Shown here one piece after another: positions 40,860-51,224 of a DNA stretch of 64,000 bases. The first letter of the stretch is position 1, and each line of letters starts with the position of its first letter. The translations under genes and the position numbers were made by a program. Under the pieces are notes generated by a model. It was not told the DNA's origin. It did no database searches and saw nothing but the letters and a program-made list of their open reading frames with translations. This stretch comes from Perognathus longimembris pacificus (taxonomy: Eukaryota; Chordata; Mammalia; Rodentia; Heteromyidae). The DNA lies in assembly GCF_023159225.1 (NCBI RefSeq), contig NC_063162.1:102998094-103062093 (forward strand), in the 5' to 3' direction.

Positions 40860-41095
40860 TGTGTGTGGGAAGGGGTGTAGGTGGACTGGGGTGTGCCAAT
40901 CTAGGCAATGAGCCAGGGCCTGAGCACTTGAGCTTTTCTGCTCACATCTCGTTCTTTACCACTTGAGCCATAGCTCCACTTTTGGCTTTTTGTTGGTTGT
41001 TTGGAGTTAAGAAATTCATGGGCTTAATTGTCCAGGCTAGCTTCAAATAATAATCCTCAGATCTCAGCCTCCTGAGTAGCTAGGATTACAGACAA
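40860..41095 (-). mobile_element. B1-Geo SINE (reverse, degenerate)
   Basis: GGGCCTGAGCACTTGAGC, TTACCACTTGAGCCATAG, then the B1-like half GATCTCAGCCTCCTGAGTAGC. Confidence 0.65.
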
Positions 41096-41224
41096 GAACC
41101 TATATCTTAATCATTTCAAGGCATACTTGTCTCTACTTGCTGTTGATGTCAAAGTGAGGAAATGAGCAAAGGAAGAACTTTAAAGCAACATGGCTCTCAC
41201 AGAGACTAGGACTAAGAAAGAGGA

Positions 41225-41315
41225 GGGCTGGGTTGGGGAGGATGTAGCTCAGTAGTAAGTACTTCTCTAGCATGCTCAAGGTCTGAACAGGGTAAAACAA
41301 CAATAATAACAACAA
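41225..41315 (+). mobile_element. ID monomer
   Basis: GGGCTGGGTTGGGGAGGATG, TAGCTCAGTAGTAAGTAC and CTAGCATGCTCAAGGTC are ID features; box B is eroded; (AAT)n-like tail. Confidence 0.55.
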
Positions 41316-41329
41316 ACTAGCATTTGACA

Positions 41330-42115
41330 ACTTAATCTCATCCCACACCTAGCTTGGTACCCCCAGGACTTCTCCCTCTGACACAGGCATGTCATGTCAA
41401 ATGGGGCAAAATTGACAGTTTAGGGCACAGGTCCTGAAAAACTTTTTTTTTTCTCTTTATGAATGCTTTTCATTTTCCATGTGCAAAGGCTGTGGAGCAG
41501 GCCTGCATGGGCGGGGCAGCGGGGGGAATAGAAGAAGAAGTGTAGGGGGGAAGAGAGGAGAGGATGTGTGTGTTCATCTACTTGGCCTCTCTTCCTTCCC
41601 AACCCCTCTCACTGTGGCAGTGTTTCCATCCCCTGATAGCCAGTTCCACCACTGAATATTGTCAGGCAGGAAACTAGTGTAGAAGGTGGTAGTGGAAATT
41701 CTCAAAGTGTAATAGGGAAGTCAGTTTCCATGACTAAAATGCAACCTGCTGTAAACATGTTCTAGATGAAGCCACCTGTTTTGCTTCAGCTGTGATCTGT
41801 TAGGTCTGAGGGCTAATAGGGGAAACCCAAATAAGACACAATGTTGTGACCCCATAACACATGTTTGTGGACAGTGCTGACACAAGAAAGCAGCTAGAAA
41901 TTCCCACTGTCAATGAGTCTAACTTACAGAAAGGCAGAGTAGCTGAAGTGGAGAAAGCTGGTGGGTGAGTGAAAATGGGGTTGAGGACAATTAAATAGAC
42001 TGAGGTACTGTCTCCTCCGGTCTCTGCCTCTGCATAGAACAATGTAAATTTCCACACAGCAACCTAAATGCATAACAGTAGAGGGCTAGCTTAAAGGAAA
42101 CCACTACCTACTATA
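41330..42115. other. Unique DNA
   Basis: No recognised repeat. Short frames only. Confidence 0.4.
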
Positions 42116-42121
42116 TATGCC

Positions 42122-42345
42122 TTTTTTTTTTTTTCTGGTACCAATAGTAGCACTTGAATTCGGGGCCTGAGTGCTCTCCCTTGGTGTCTGTGCTCAAGGC
42201 TAGTGCTCTACCACTTGAGCTCTACTCCCAGGTTTTTGGTGATTAATTGGAGATAAGAGTCTCATGAGTTTTTCTGCCCAGCTGGCTTTGGACTATGATC
42301 CTCAAATCTTAGCCTTTGGAGTAGCTAGGATTACAGGCATGGTTT
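42122..42345 (-). mobile_element. B1-Geo SINE (reverse)
   Basis: CTGGTACCAATAGTAGCACTTG, GTGCTCTACCACTTGAGC, GTGATTAATTGGAGATAAG, B1-like half to GGATTACAGGCATGG. Confidence 0.75.
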
Positions 42346-42384
42346 GGATGACTACATATGCCTTTTATACAAAAAATAAAATTG

Positions 42385-42600
42385 CCAGTTACTAGTGGCT
42401 CATGCCTGTAATCCTAGCTACTCAAGGGAATGAGATTTGAGGATGGTGATTTGAAGGTAGCCGGGGCAGAAAAGTTCATGAGACTCATCTCCAATTAACT
42501 ACTAAGAAAAAGCTGAAAGTGGAGCTGTGGCTCAAGTGGTAGAATATTAGCATTGAGCCGAAAAGCTTAGGACAGTGCCTTGAGTTCAAGCAACGGGACA
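42385..42600 (+). mobile_element. B1-Geo SINE
   Basis: GTTACTAGTGGCTCATGCC, linker TCTCCAATTAACTACTAAG, Geo half to GTTCAAGCAACGGGACAGC. Its tail is the purine repeat that follows. Confidence 0.75.
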
Positions 42601-42602
42601 GC

Positions 42603-42718
42603 AAAGAGAAAGAAAAAAAGAAAGAAAGGAAGGAGAAAGAAAGAAGGAAGGAAGGAGAAGGAAAGAAAAGGAGAAGGAAAGAAAGAGAAAGAAGGAAAGA
42701 TAGAAAATAAAGAGAAAG
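42603..42718 (+). repeat. (GAAA/GGAA)n purine microsatellite
   Basis: About 115 bp of AG-only tetranucleotide variants at the tail of the preceding SINE. Confidence 0.9.
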
Positions 42719-42719
42719 G

Positions 42720-43875
42720 CATGCATATACTAACTGTTGAAAATGATGTCCTAACGACTTGTCTTCTATTTTCTGTTTGCTTTATAAAAATATGTGATAT
42801 TACCTGTGAAATTTTGAAAAAGACAAAATGATTCAGTAATAATATAAGCCTTTAGAAATAGTTCTTGGGTGTTTAATTGGAGAGTGGAAGATTATTCTTG
42901 CCTGCCACATTCAGGCCCTCCCTCCCTTCCCCCATCCCTATTACTTTTCCATCTCAAAGCCCCTGTCAGCCATTGCCCTAAGCCCCTCAGGGAAGGATGG
43001 GGAAGAGGTGATAAGCATGACTGCCTTCATTAGGAGAGGGACCAGGGGGTCTCAGGCAGGCTGGGAGGCTGGCTCTGAAATCCCCAATTAATCAGGTCCT
43101 GTAGGAGGTAGGAACTGGCCTTCCTTTCTCTGTCTGTTTTCCAGCTGCCAGCTGCTCCTCTCATGAATAGGTTTTCTTCTGGTTTCAGTCCCATGACTCT
43201 GCTTTCCAAGTGCTATTGTGCCAGGGCCAGCTGGTTAGCAGGACTGGTCTTGAGGGTTACAGAGTCTTCAGATCACTCAGGGGTTAAGCACCATGAGAAA
43301 GGCAAAAGCAACGTTAGAAGGTCAGGAGGAAATCAGGGGGTGAGGCAAAGATGAAAGAAAGTGGGCCTCTCTGCTTGCATAGCTCTTCCTGAGGGTCCAG
43401 GAAGGTGGGGAACACTGACAGGGACAGGCTGCTGCCAGCCCTGGAGCAGTGAGGAGAATCAGTGTTTCTCCCAGAGCTGGGCAGGCTTTGGCTTGTGACT
43501 TGAAAGATTAGAGTGGGTCCACCTCTAATGTTGAACCATACAGTGCCCTGCAAGGGGTAATAAGCTGAAGGTGGGGAGCCTTTTGAATTCCCAAAGTTTT
43601 CATCGTAAGGAGACCCCTGATCCTTTGTGCATTTTTATTTAGTTGTAGGACTGCTTGGCGTTTGTGAGCTACTACTATGTTAGAACATCACTTACAGTCT
43701 TGAAACAGGACATTCTTATCCAGGGAAAAAGGCAACTCTGAGGATCCCCAGGTACCCCAGGATCTTGGTGCTGCATTCTCTGAACTCTTCTGAAGATGAA
43801 GAAATTCTGACATGCTGGTGTTGGAGATGAGACCAGAAAGTACTGAGCAGAGAGGAAGAATGGTGCTCCTTTCTA
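42720..43875. other. SINE-free unique DNA
   Basis: About 1.15 kb, locally GC-rich (42900-43460), with no recognised element and no recognised coding sequence. Confidence 0.4.
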
Positions 43876-43879
43876 TCTG

Positions 43880-43985
43880 TGTGGCCTAGAGCTCATACTT
43901 TCTCCAAGCCCCAGTTTCTCCCTATGAAAAAGGAAATATTTGTAGTGTATTTTGGAGGCTGTTGTGAGTTAACATATCATCAAGA
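43880..43985 (+). mobile_element. MIR SINE fragment
   Basis: CCAAGCCCCAGTTTCTCCCT, AAAGGAAATATTTGTAGTG and GAGGCTGTTGTGAGTTAA follow the MIR core and 3' order. Confidence 0.55.
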
Positions 43986-44154
43986 ATGGAGATGCTGTGC
44001 TGGGGGCATAAACTAGCAGTGACCTTGAAAAGCAAATCATGGCATGTTCAGATTCCAAGTCAAGATTGTGTTAAGGCAGATTCTGTGGGCTCTGGTGAGC
44101 CAGCCATAAACCCGTTAGCTGCTGCATTGTGGGAAGTTTCCTTCCCAAGGGGAA

Positions 44155-44290
44155 TGGGTGAGGGGAGGGGCACAATTTATCAAGCCAAAAAATTATATAA
44201 GAAATGTATTCATTATCTGACTCATGTCACTGTAACCTCTCTATACATCACCTTCATAAAAAATTACATAAATATCTTAATCAAATATGG
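44155..44290 (+). mobile_element. L1 3' UTR fragment
   Basis: GAAATGTATTCATTATCTGAC, TGTAACCTCTCTATACATCACC and TTCATAAAAAATTAC match the end of the older L1 3' UTR. Confidence 0.55.
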
Positions 44291-44367
44291 CTTCATTCAT
44301 TCTTAATATCAAATTAACTTCTAGGTATTAAAGTAATTATTAATGACTATAAGTATAGGTTATAGAG

Positions 44368-44728
44368 GTTGGGACCCCTTTCACCCTCGCGCGTTTCCCG
44401 CCCATCCCGCCAGGCGGAAAGCTGGAGTGCAGCCCAATGTGCAAACCTTGGCGATGTGTAGACACAAGATGCCCCTCCTCCCCTCGCACACTTAAAGAAC
44501 AACACGGGAGTCACGCGAGCTGTGTCCAGGAAAGCTTCTGGAACTTCCACCGGTTTTACTCAGGGGAGGGGTTTATATAACAGTAATGGTGGCAGGAAGG
44601 GGAGGGACTAACTGCATACTAGCAATAGGCTGATAAGCTGCCCATCACAGTGATGTCACAGAACTTCCTCTATGGGCGGTCATCACATCCCATAGGACAG
44701 CCCCTTGGGCCTGGCCCCGTGCCATTTT

Positions 44729-44768
<40 letters not shown>

Positions 44769-44891
44769 TGTGGCCGAGGCGGAAGGCGGGGCTGGTTTGC
44801 TACCTCTTCCTGTTCAGCCAAGCAGCCCCAGGGCGGGAGAAGAGGCAGGCCTCTCGGGACTGCCCCTTAAAGGTATAGCCAGAGCCCAACA
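44368..44891 (-). mobile_element. Solo LTR of an endogenous retrovirus (524 bp)
   Basis: Ends are GTTGGG (first T apparently lost) and CCCAACA. A perfect 6-bp TSD ATAGAG (44362-44367 and 44892-44897) fits an ERVK/IAP-like integrase. The minus strand has a TATATAA box (complement of 44573-44579). A CRE-like TGATGTCA lies at 44651-44658. The left end is rich in CpG. A (CA)17 has expanded inside it (44730-44763). Right-end similarity to the LTR at 32242-32698 places both in one family. No internal region was found. Confidence 0.85.
44730..44763 (+). repeat. (CA)n microsatellite in the LTR
   Basis: A perfect CA run of about 17 units within the solo LTR. Confidence 0.95.
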
Positions 44892-44898
44892 ATAGAGC

Positions 44899-45086
44899 CC
44901 CCCCCCTAGTTCTGGGGCTTGAACTCAGGGCCTGAGCACTGTGCTTGAGCTTCTTTTGCTCATGCTAGCACTCTATCACTTGAGCCACAGCGCCACTTCT
45001 GGCTTTTTCTGTTTATGTGGTGCTAAGGAATCGAACCTTCATGCATGCTAGGCAAGCACTCTGCCACTAAGCCACATTCCCAGTCC
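44899..45086 (-). mobile_element. IDL-Geo SINE at the LTR edge
   Basis: Reverse dimer lacking a T-run, with C-rich text in its place. ATAGAGC occurs before it (44892-44898) and after it (45090-45096), so the SINE probably re-duplicated the LTR's own target site. Confidence 0.8.
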
Positions 45087-45109
45087 ACTATAGAGCTTTT
45101 ATAGCTAGA

Positions 45110-45110
<1 letters not shown>

Positions 45111-45163
<53 letters not shown>
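45111..45163 (+). repeat. (CA)n microsatellite
   Basis: A perfect run of about 26 units. Confidence 0.95.
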
Positions 45164-45166
<3 letters not shown>

Positions 45167-46685
45167 TGTTAACTTTTAGAACAGTAAGCATGAAGCAAAG
45201 GTAAATGGCCAACATGTTTGGGAAATGGATTCCATATGTCCATCTGTTAGTGCTCTGGGACCCAGAAGTGTGTGCTTATGCTTTTCAAGTCACGAAACCA
45301 CTCTCCCACAGGGGAATCTAGGCCCTTAAAACAGGGTGAAGAGAATGCTCTTTCGCACCTTTGCCATGGGAGGACTTAGCAAAAACGCCCCATTTAGGTG
45401 TCACAAACTAGCTGATTGAGTCCTTCTGGTCTACCTAGGTACAGGTGAGGAGAAGCTCCTTCAGTTTCTGGCTCTTTGGCAGGTGTTTGTCAGTCTTGGC
45501 AGTGGATGATGGTGGGTTAGCAGCGGTAGGCTAGGGGCTTTTGACAGCTATAGCAGTCTACTGTGTTCTGGGCTTGAGAAGACAGGGAAGCCTGGAATGC
45601 CAAAGTATCATAGTTCCTTTGTGCCTCTAGCAGGTGACCTGTGGTGGGAGATGTTTCTCAGCTGTCAATCCTCATCAGCCACATCAGGTGCCCTGCTGCT
45701 GCTGTCACCACCTCCTCTGTCACAGGCCTAGTCAGCCACGATCATCCTGAGGCTGCTAATAGCTACCACAGGAGTTGCTCTGTAAGCAATGGTTTGCTAT
45801 GGGCTAACTTGAGGCTGTCTTCTGCTGTAGTGAGCCTTGATGGGCTGCAATTGGTCCAAGGTCACAGATGATCCCACTGCTAGGATAGGCCCCAGTGGGC
45901 TACTGGTATTACTGCTGTAGAGGGAAGTGATGGCTGGTTACTGTTGGCAGGGTGCTGCTCCTGCCCACATACTCACTACAGCAGAGAACACTTGCTGTCT
46001 TCCTGCTGATCTCTGAGCCACTGCTGTTGCAACTGCTCTTCTTTTCCTTGTGTTACCAGCTCAGTGACTCTCCTAGGGATGAGACTCAAAAATAGGTAAT
46101 GCAGATCACTTGAGAGAAGTCTTGATCAGACCTGCAACAGCAGGGAACAGCACAGGAAGAAGACTCTCAGCTGCTCACAAAAATCAGCTAAATGGCCTGC
46201 TTTAAAAATGGCCAGCAGGGTGTCACAAGACTGTGTATACCAGTGATGGCAGCTCCCTCCTACCAACAAATTACTATGCTTGTATTCATCTTGTTGGGCC
46301 ACCAGAAAGTGTTCAGCCACTGACCTGGGTAAAGATAACCTGAGTGAAAATGGTCACCTAGAATTTGCCAAAGCTTACGATAGGCAAACTCTGGTGAATG
46401 CTAGTTGCTGGCCATTTGGAGCAATACCATTTGGAGCCAGAGTTATGCTTTGAATGGTAGCAAGAGAGCAAGTGGTCCACTTGCCTGACTAATAGATAGT
46501 GGGGCAGAGGAAATGTCTAACAGTTATCAATTAGGGTGTTAAGTCTCCCCAGCTTGCAATATCTCAGCTCATTTAAAGGAAAAACAAACTTCCAAAAGGA
46601 TGCTTAGAACAAAGGCTTACCAGCTTCAAGAGTATTTAACAGTGCTATAACAATGCTTAATTCCTGCCCCAGTGCCCTTTTGTTC
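45164..46685. other. Unassigned region, CTG/CAG-rich, possibly an old ERV interior
   Basis: About 1.5 kb without recognised SINEs. It is rich in CTG/CAG words (45640-46030). Minus-strand frames encode Gln/Glu-rich peptides (around 46000-46060) and a 64-codon frame at 46126-46320. The texture is that of a decayed LTR-element interior, but no diagnostic motif was found. It could equally be unique DNA. Confidence 0.25.
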
Positions 46686-46690
46686 TCTCT

Positions 46691-46788
46691 CCTTCCTTCC
46701 TTCCTTCCTTCCTTCCTTCCTTCCTTCCTTCCTTCCTTCCTTCCTTCCTTCCTTCCTTCCTTCCTTCCTTCCTTCCTTCCTTCCTTTC
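46691..46788 (+). repeat. (TTCC)n microsatellite
   Basis: A perfect tetranucleotide run of about 98 bp, adjoining a reverse B1-Geo SINE whose A-tail probably seeded it. Confidence 0.95.
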
Positions 46789-46789
46789 T

Positions 46790-46990
46790 TTGTATTAGGG
46801 CTTAAACTCAGGGCCTGAGTGATGAGTGTTTTTTTTTTTTTTTTAACTCAAGATTAGTGCTTACTACCTGAGCTCTATTTCTGCTTTTTTTTCTGGTTAA
46901 TTGGAAATAGGCATTTCGTGGTCTTTCCTGCCCAGGATGGCTTTCTACTACCATCCTCAGATCTCAGCCTTTTCAGAAGTGAGCCACTAG
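46790..46990 (-). mobile_element. B1-Geo SINE (reverse)
   Basis: GTATTAGGGCTTAAACTCAGG, GGTTAATTGGAAATAGG and CATCCTCAGATCTCAGCC to GTGAGCCACTAGC; internally shortened. Confidence 0.7.
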
Positions 46991-47239
46991 CTTCTAAAAA
47001 ATTGTTAATCTTCTTCAAATTCTTTATTTTGAACATACAGCGCATAAATCAACCCAGTAAAATTCTTCCAGACTTTGTTCCTCTCCTTATCTTCTTTCCT
47101 TAGGAGAATTGTTTGCCCTAGGAACATTACAGCAACTCCATTCAGGAAGTTCCTCCCTCCTCCATGCTGGAAGTAGTCAGGATTCAAATTCACCTATCTT
47201 TTGAGAATGAACAGGAAGCTCATTCCACTTTAATATATA

Positions 47240-47470
47240 TATCAGTTATGGGACTTGAACTTGGGGCCTGGGCACTGTCTCTGAGCCTTTTTGTGCTCAA
47301 GGCTAGCATTCTACCACTTGAGCCACAGCACCACTTCTGGTTTTTGAGTGGTTAACTGGAGATAAGAGTCTCACTGGAGTTTTCTGCCCAGGCTGGCTTC
47401 CAACTGTGATCCTTAAATCTCAGCCTCCTCAGTAGCTAGGATTACAGGCATGAGCCACTGATGCCCGGTA
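47240..47470 (-). mobile_element. B1-Geo SINE (reverse)
   Basis: ATCAGTTATGGGACTTGAAC, CATTCTACCACTTGAGCC, GGTTAACTGGAGATAAG, B1-like half to GAGCCACTGATGCCC. Confidence 0.8.
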
Positions 47471-47794
47471 ACTTTATTATTTCTTAAGGTGACCATGAGT
47501 CTTCCAGAAACTATTGTGGTATTCTCACAAATGCCTGCCTGTTTTCATGTGTTGGTAATAAATCACTGCCAACCATAGTGAGAAACCCAAAGCACTTATA
47601 TGACTTTCCACCTATGGAGAGTAGGATGTGTATATTTCCTCTCGTTTCCTAAGGTCTCAATATCTCTTGATTTTCAAGGGCTTAAACTCATTCTTTTAAG
47701 GGGGCTATGAATTTCAGGAGAAATTGACAAGTAGAAACACCATGAGGTCTGATTTTAGCAACTGTTCATTAAGTACTTATTTATGCACCAGGAA

Positions 47795-47950
47795 CTTCTT
47801 GGACTGTCTTATTTAGTTCTCCCAATGAATCTGAAACATAAGCATTAGTGTCTATGTTTCCAGAAATCAGAGGTTCAGAGATGCTAAAGGACTTGCTCCA
47901 ATTTTCAGAGTTACTTGGTGGTGAAGCAAGGATTTGAACTTACACTTGTC
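47795..47950 (+). mobile_element. MIR SINE
   Basis: CTTATTTAGTTCTCCCAATG, AGAGGTTCAGAGATGCTAAAGG, TTACTTGGTGGTGAAGC and AGGATTTGAACTTACAC follow the MIR consensus order closely. Confidence 0.75.
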
Positions 47951-48176
47951 TCCCGAATTTATTCTTTATTCATCAGCTCTTATCATCTATGTATTTTTTT
48001 TTTGTTCCAGCAAAATAAAATTTGACAGGAGAAAAACACTGCTCTTAAGCTCTGAGAGTGAGGGGAAAGAAAACTAGATATTATGCTTTGGATTGCCCTT
48101 AATACATATCATGCAAGCCTGTTTGGGGATGGAAGCGGATTTAGGCTAATTCTGAGTTGTTGTTTTTCCCCCTTAG

Positions 48177-48377
48177 GCTGGAAGTGACTTGGAGAAAGCC
48201 TCACAGCAGCCGGAGATGCTTGACAATAGGGGTGCAGCAGCAACACCAGCTGGCTACAAAGGCTTCCTCCCAGAGCCCCTCCCACAGCTGCTCCAGCTCT
48301 ATACTGCGGAAGGAAAGCCTGAACATCCTCCAGCCTTCATCCGTGCAGTTCATAGGAAGTCAAAGCTTATTCAATAA
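48177..48377 (+). other. Possible terminal coding exon (unidentified)
   Basis: A strong acceptor-like sequence (GTTGTTTTTCCCCCTTAG, about 48159-48176) leads into a 66-codon open frame that ends at TAA (48375-48377). The frame is balanced in composition with Pro-rich text (GYKGFLPEPLPQLLQLY, PEHPPAFIRAVHRKSKL) and looks more protein-like than others in the window. An overlapping frame is also open. I do not recognise the protein. A B1 SINE begins within about 15 bases of the stop, and no poly(A) signal was found nearby. It could be a real last exon, a relic or chance. Confidence 0.35.
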
Positions 48378-48384
48378 GGTGCCC

Positions 48385-48510
48385 ACAGGGGCTGAGAATG
48401 GTGGCATACCCTTTTAATTCAAGCATTTAGAGGGTGGCAGCTAAAGGAGCTTGAGGATAACTTGGATTACAAAGGCAAGGACTTGTCTCAAAACCAAAAC
48501 AGAAAAATGC
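48385..48510 (+). mobile_element. Monomeric B1 SINE
   Basis: GGGGCTGAGAATGGTGGC, TTTTAATTCAAGC, GGATTACAAAGGC and TTGTCTCAAAACC with an A-rich end; no Geo half. Confidence 0.7.
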
Positions 48511-48629
48511 ACATATGATGTAGGCAAAGCAGTTTCCTTCTTTAGTACCCTCTGTGTCCATAGGTGGGGGAGGTTGGGACCTAAGTGTAAATTCTCAGAC
48601 TATTTGTACTTTGCAGAGGCTTTATACAG

Positions 48630-48862
48630 ATTTTTTTTTTTGGTTGGTCATGGGCCTTGAACTCAGGGCTTGGGTGCTGTCCCTGAGCTCTTTTTGCTCA
48701 AGGCTTTGAGCCACAGCACCACTTCTGGTTTTTGTGTGGTTAATTGGGAATAAGAGTCTCACAGGGACTTTTCTGCCTGGGCTGGATTCAAACTGTCATC
48801 CCCCCATCTCAGCCTTTTGAGTAGCTAGGGTTACAGGTGTGAGCTACTGGCGCCTAGCTTAT
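48630..48862 (-). mobile_element. B1-Geo SINE (reverse)
   Basis: GGTCATGGGCCTTGAACTC, CAAGGCTTTGAGCCACAGC, GGTTAATTGGGAATAAG, B1-like half to GTGTGAGCTACTGGCGCC. Confidence 0.8.
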
Positions 48863-49139
48863 GTGAATTTTTGAGTATCATTCCTATCTAACAAAATTTG
48901 AGCACATATGTTCCTACTAGTGCAACCATCTTCCTAATGCATCTTTAGAAAGAAAAAAAACACAGCTGAAATAATAGTGTAGGAAGTTTGTAATAAGGAA
49001 TGAACAACTGTTAACTACATCATCATCATTATCTCATCATCAGTGATTCTGCTTAATTGTTGTTCTTCAGTTACCAGAGCAAGAGAGAATTTTAAATTTC
49101 ACTCAGCTTGAAAATACTGAAAAGAAAGAAGAGGAACAA

Positions 49140-49280
49140 AGAAGAGGAATATTTTCAGTTTTAACTCCTTGCCTTATATGCTTTCACAATTTTGAGAACA
49201 AGTGTTAATTGTCCCCAGTTTTACTTATGAGGATGATGAATTCAAAGAGACCATTCTATTTATGAGGGAGGGTTGGAACC
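49140..49280 (+). mobile_element. MIR-like SINE fragment
   Basis: GTCCCCAGTTTTACTTATGAGG, AATTCAAAGAGACC and later GGAACCTGGATTTAAAC resemble a MIR core; old and diverged. Confidence 0.5.
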
Positions 49281-49368
49281 TGGATTTAAACTTTGCTGGT
49301 CTCTAACTCTCCCCCTACCCCCAGCTATTTCTATTAAGCACCCTAAACACCTACTAGTCTCCTCCTCC

Positions 49369-49371
<3 letters not shown>

Positions 49372-49415
<44 letters not shown>
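49372..49415 (+). repeat. (GT)n microsatellite
   Basis: A perfect run of about 22 units at the head of the following reverse SINE. Confidence 0.95.
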
Positions 49416-49416
<1 letters not shown>

Positions 49417-49417
49417 G

Positions 49418-49860
49418 TGTGCTAGTCCTGGGACTTGAACTCAGGACTTGGGAACTGTCACTGAGTTTTTCTGCTCAAGGCTAGCATTTTACCAGTTGAG
49501 CCACAGCTCCTCTTCCAGCTTTTTGATAGTTTATTGGAGATAAGAATCACACAGACAAGGCTAAGAGTGCTAGAGTGCTTGCCTAGCATGCTCGAAGCCC
49601 TGGGTTCAATTCCCCAGCACCACATAAACAGAAAAAGCTGGAAGTGGCACTGTGGCTCAAGTGGTAGAGTGCTAGCCTTGAGCAAATGGAAGCCAGGGAC
49701 AGTGCTCAGGCCCTGAATTCAAGCCCCAGGACTGATAACACCCCCTCCCTCCAAAAAAGAATCACACAGACTTTCCTGCTCAGGCTGGCTTCAAACCTCA
49801 GTCCTCAGATCTCAGCCTCCTGAGTTGCTAGGATTACAGACATGAGCCACTAGCACTTTG
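49418..49860 (-). mobile_element. B1-Geo SINE (reverse) split by IDL-Geo
   Basis: Geo complement and linker to 49556 (GTGCTAGTCCTGGGACTTG ... GATAAGAATCACACAGAC). The B1-like half resumes at 49757 and ends GAGCCACTAGCAC. The break is exactly at the TSD of the inserted IDL-Geo. Confidence 0.88.
49557..49756 (+). mobile_element. IDL-Geo SINE inside a B1-Geo SINE
   Basis: Forward dimer, slightly rearranged at its 5' end (AAGGCTAAGAGTGC). The perfect TSD AAGAATCACACAGAC lies at 49542-49556 and 49757-49771. The tail is C-rich (ACACCCCCTCCCTCC) instead of poly(A). Confidence 0.9.
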
Positions 49861-49889
49861 TTCTTATGGTCACTTTTTACATCAGCATT

Positions 49890-50255
49890 CTCTTGGTTAT
49901 TTATTACCATGTAACAAATGACTCCCATAGGCAGTGAACATTTACTCTGAGTTGGGGAGTGGCTTTGCTGGAGCATCTGTCCAGGTCTCACGCTGCTCTT
50001 GATGGTGTCTTCTCAACATGGCTGCCGGCTTTTCTTGTGAGCAATAAGAGAGAAAGAGAGTGAAAGAGAAAAAGAAAACATAGGATCTCTCCATATGTTA
50101 GAATTAAATACTGGAAGTGACATACTATCACTTGTCTCTCACTACTATAGGCCACTTAGAGCAGCCCAGGTAGAGTACAGGAGGGTGTACACTAGGGTGT
50201 AAAGACCAGAAGACAGGGATCTTAGGAGATCATCTTGGAGGTTGGCTACTCCCAG
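49890..50255 (-). mobile_element. Possible old MLT1-like LTR
   Basis: TTATTACCATGTAACAAATG, GGGAGTGGCTTTGCTGGAGC and TTAGGAGATCATCTTGGAGG follow the general order of an MLT1 LTR read backwards, but the match is loose. Confidence 0.35.
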
Positions 50256-50578
50256 TTTTTCAGCTGATTCTATTGGGGTCAACCAGAGAAGGTCAGCCTG
50301 GGCCCTGCTCCTATGTGTGCTTCCCACAGGTTATCTAGGTAAGCTGACAGATGTAGCTGTTTGAGTGGGTTGAGATAGGATGTTGTGACCTTTTGGTCCT
50401 GGATGGCTTTGGATGGTCATTCTCCTGATCTCAGCCATTTGAATAGTTATGATTAAATAACTGTCATTTTAAGCCACAGACTTTTGAGGGAGGGGTAATT
50501 TGTTAGATAATAGTAAGTAACATACTCAATATCTTTCCTAGTGCAGTGCCTGAAAATAGATGCTCAATAAATCTTGGG

Positions 50579-50579
50579 A

Positions 50580-50602
<23 letters not shown>
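50579..50602 (+). repeat. (AT)n microsatellite
   Basis: A perfect AT run, directly before the T-run of an IDL-Geo SINE. Confidence 0.9.
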
Positions 50603-50610
<8 letters not shown>

Positions 50611-50808
50611 TTTTTGGGCCAGTCCTGGGCCTTGGACTCAGGGCCTGAGCACTGTCCCTGGCTTCTTCCCGCTCAAGGCTAGCACTCTGCCACTTGAGCC
50701 ACAGCGCTGCTTCTGGCCGTTTTCTGTATATGTGGTGCTGGGGAATCGAACCTAGGGCCTCGTGTATCCGAGGCAGGCACTCTTGCCACTAGGCTATATC
50801 CCCAGCCC
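50603..50808 (-). mobile_element. IDL-Geo SINE, young subfamily
   Basis: Reverse dimer nearly identical to the copies at 2788, 6215, 28489 and 61800. Possible TSD GGGATATATA / GGGTTATATA around it. Confidence 0.88.
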
Positions 50809-50809
50809 C

Positions 50810-51220
50810 ATGGGTTATATATTTTTTAAATGTATGGTTCATAATGAAATACTTTTGAGGAAAAAAAAACCGAGTTAATATGTTTTCCCCCCCAAACTAT
50901 ATGTGTATTTTTCAAGTGATTTAGGGAAAGCAACTTTTAGATCTTGATGTACATACAATTACTTTATGTACATACAAATACTTACTATAAGTGTAAAGCA
51001 TGTAAGAACAAGCTTTTAGATTTCTATTTCATGGATTTCCAGTCCATGGATAGAGGTCAGAGCCTCAGCTGTTTGTGGATTGTGCTTATTTTTGGTACAC
51101 TGGTTCATTAAGCTGTTTCTCAGCATTAATCAATAAGCATCACAGTGTTCACATTCACTCTTTTTCTACACACAAATGTAGATTAGATTCAGCTGCATTT
51201 CTCTGCTATTCTCATTTTTC
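50810..51220. other. AT-rich unique DNA
   Basis: No recognised element. Confidence 0.4.
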
Positions 51221-51224
51221 CCCC

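Noticed and set aside
41420..41602. GC-rich patch as a promoter or CpG island
   Set aside because: G-rich but with few CpG dinucleotides, short, and no associated exon.
46691..46788. Regulatory (TTCC)n ETS-site cluster
   Set aside because: It is a perfect microsatellite next to a SINE; there is no evidence of function.
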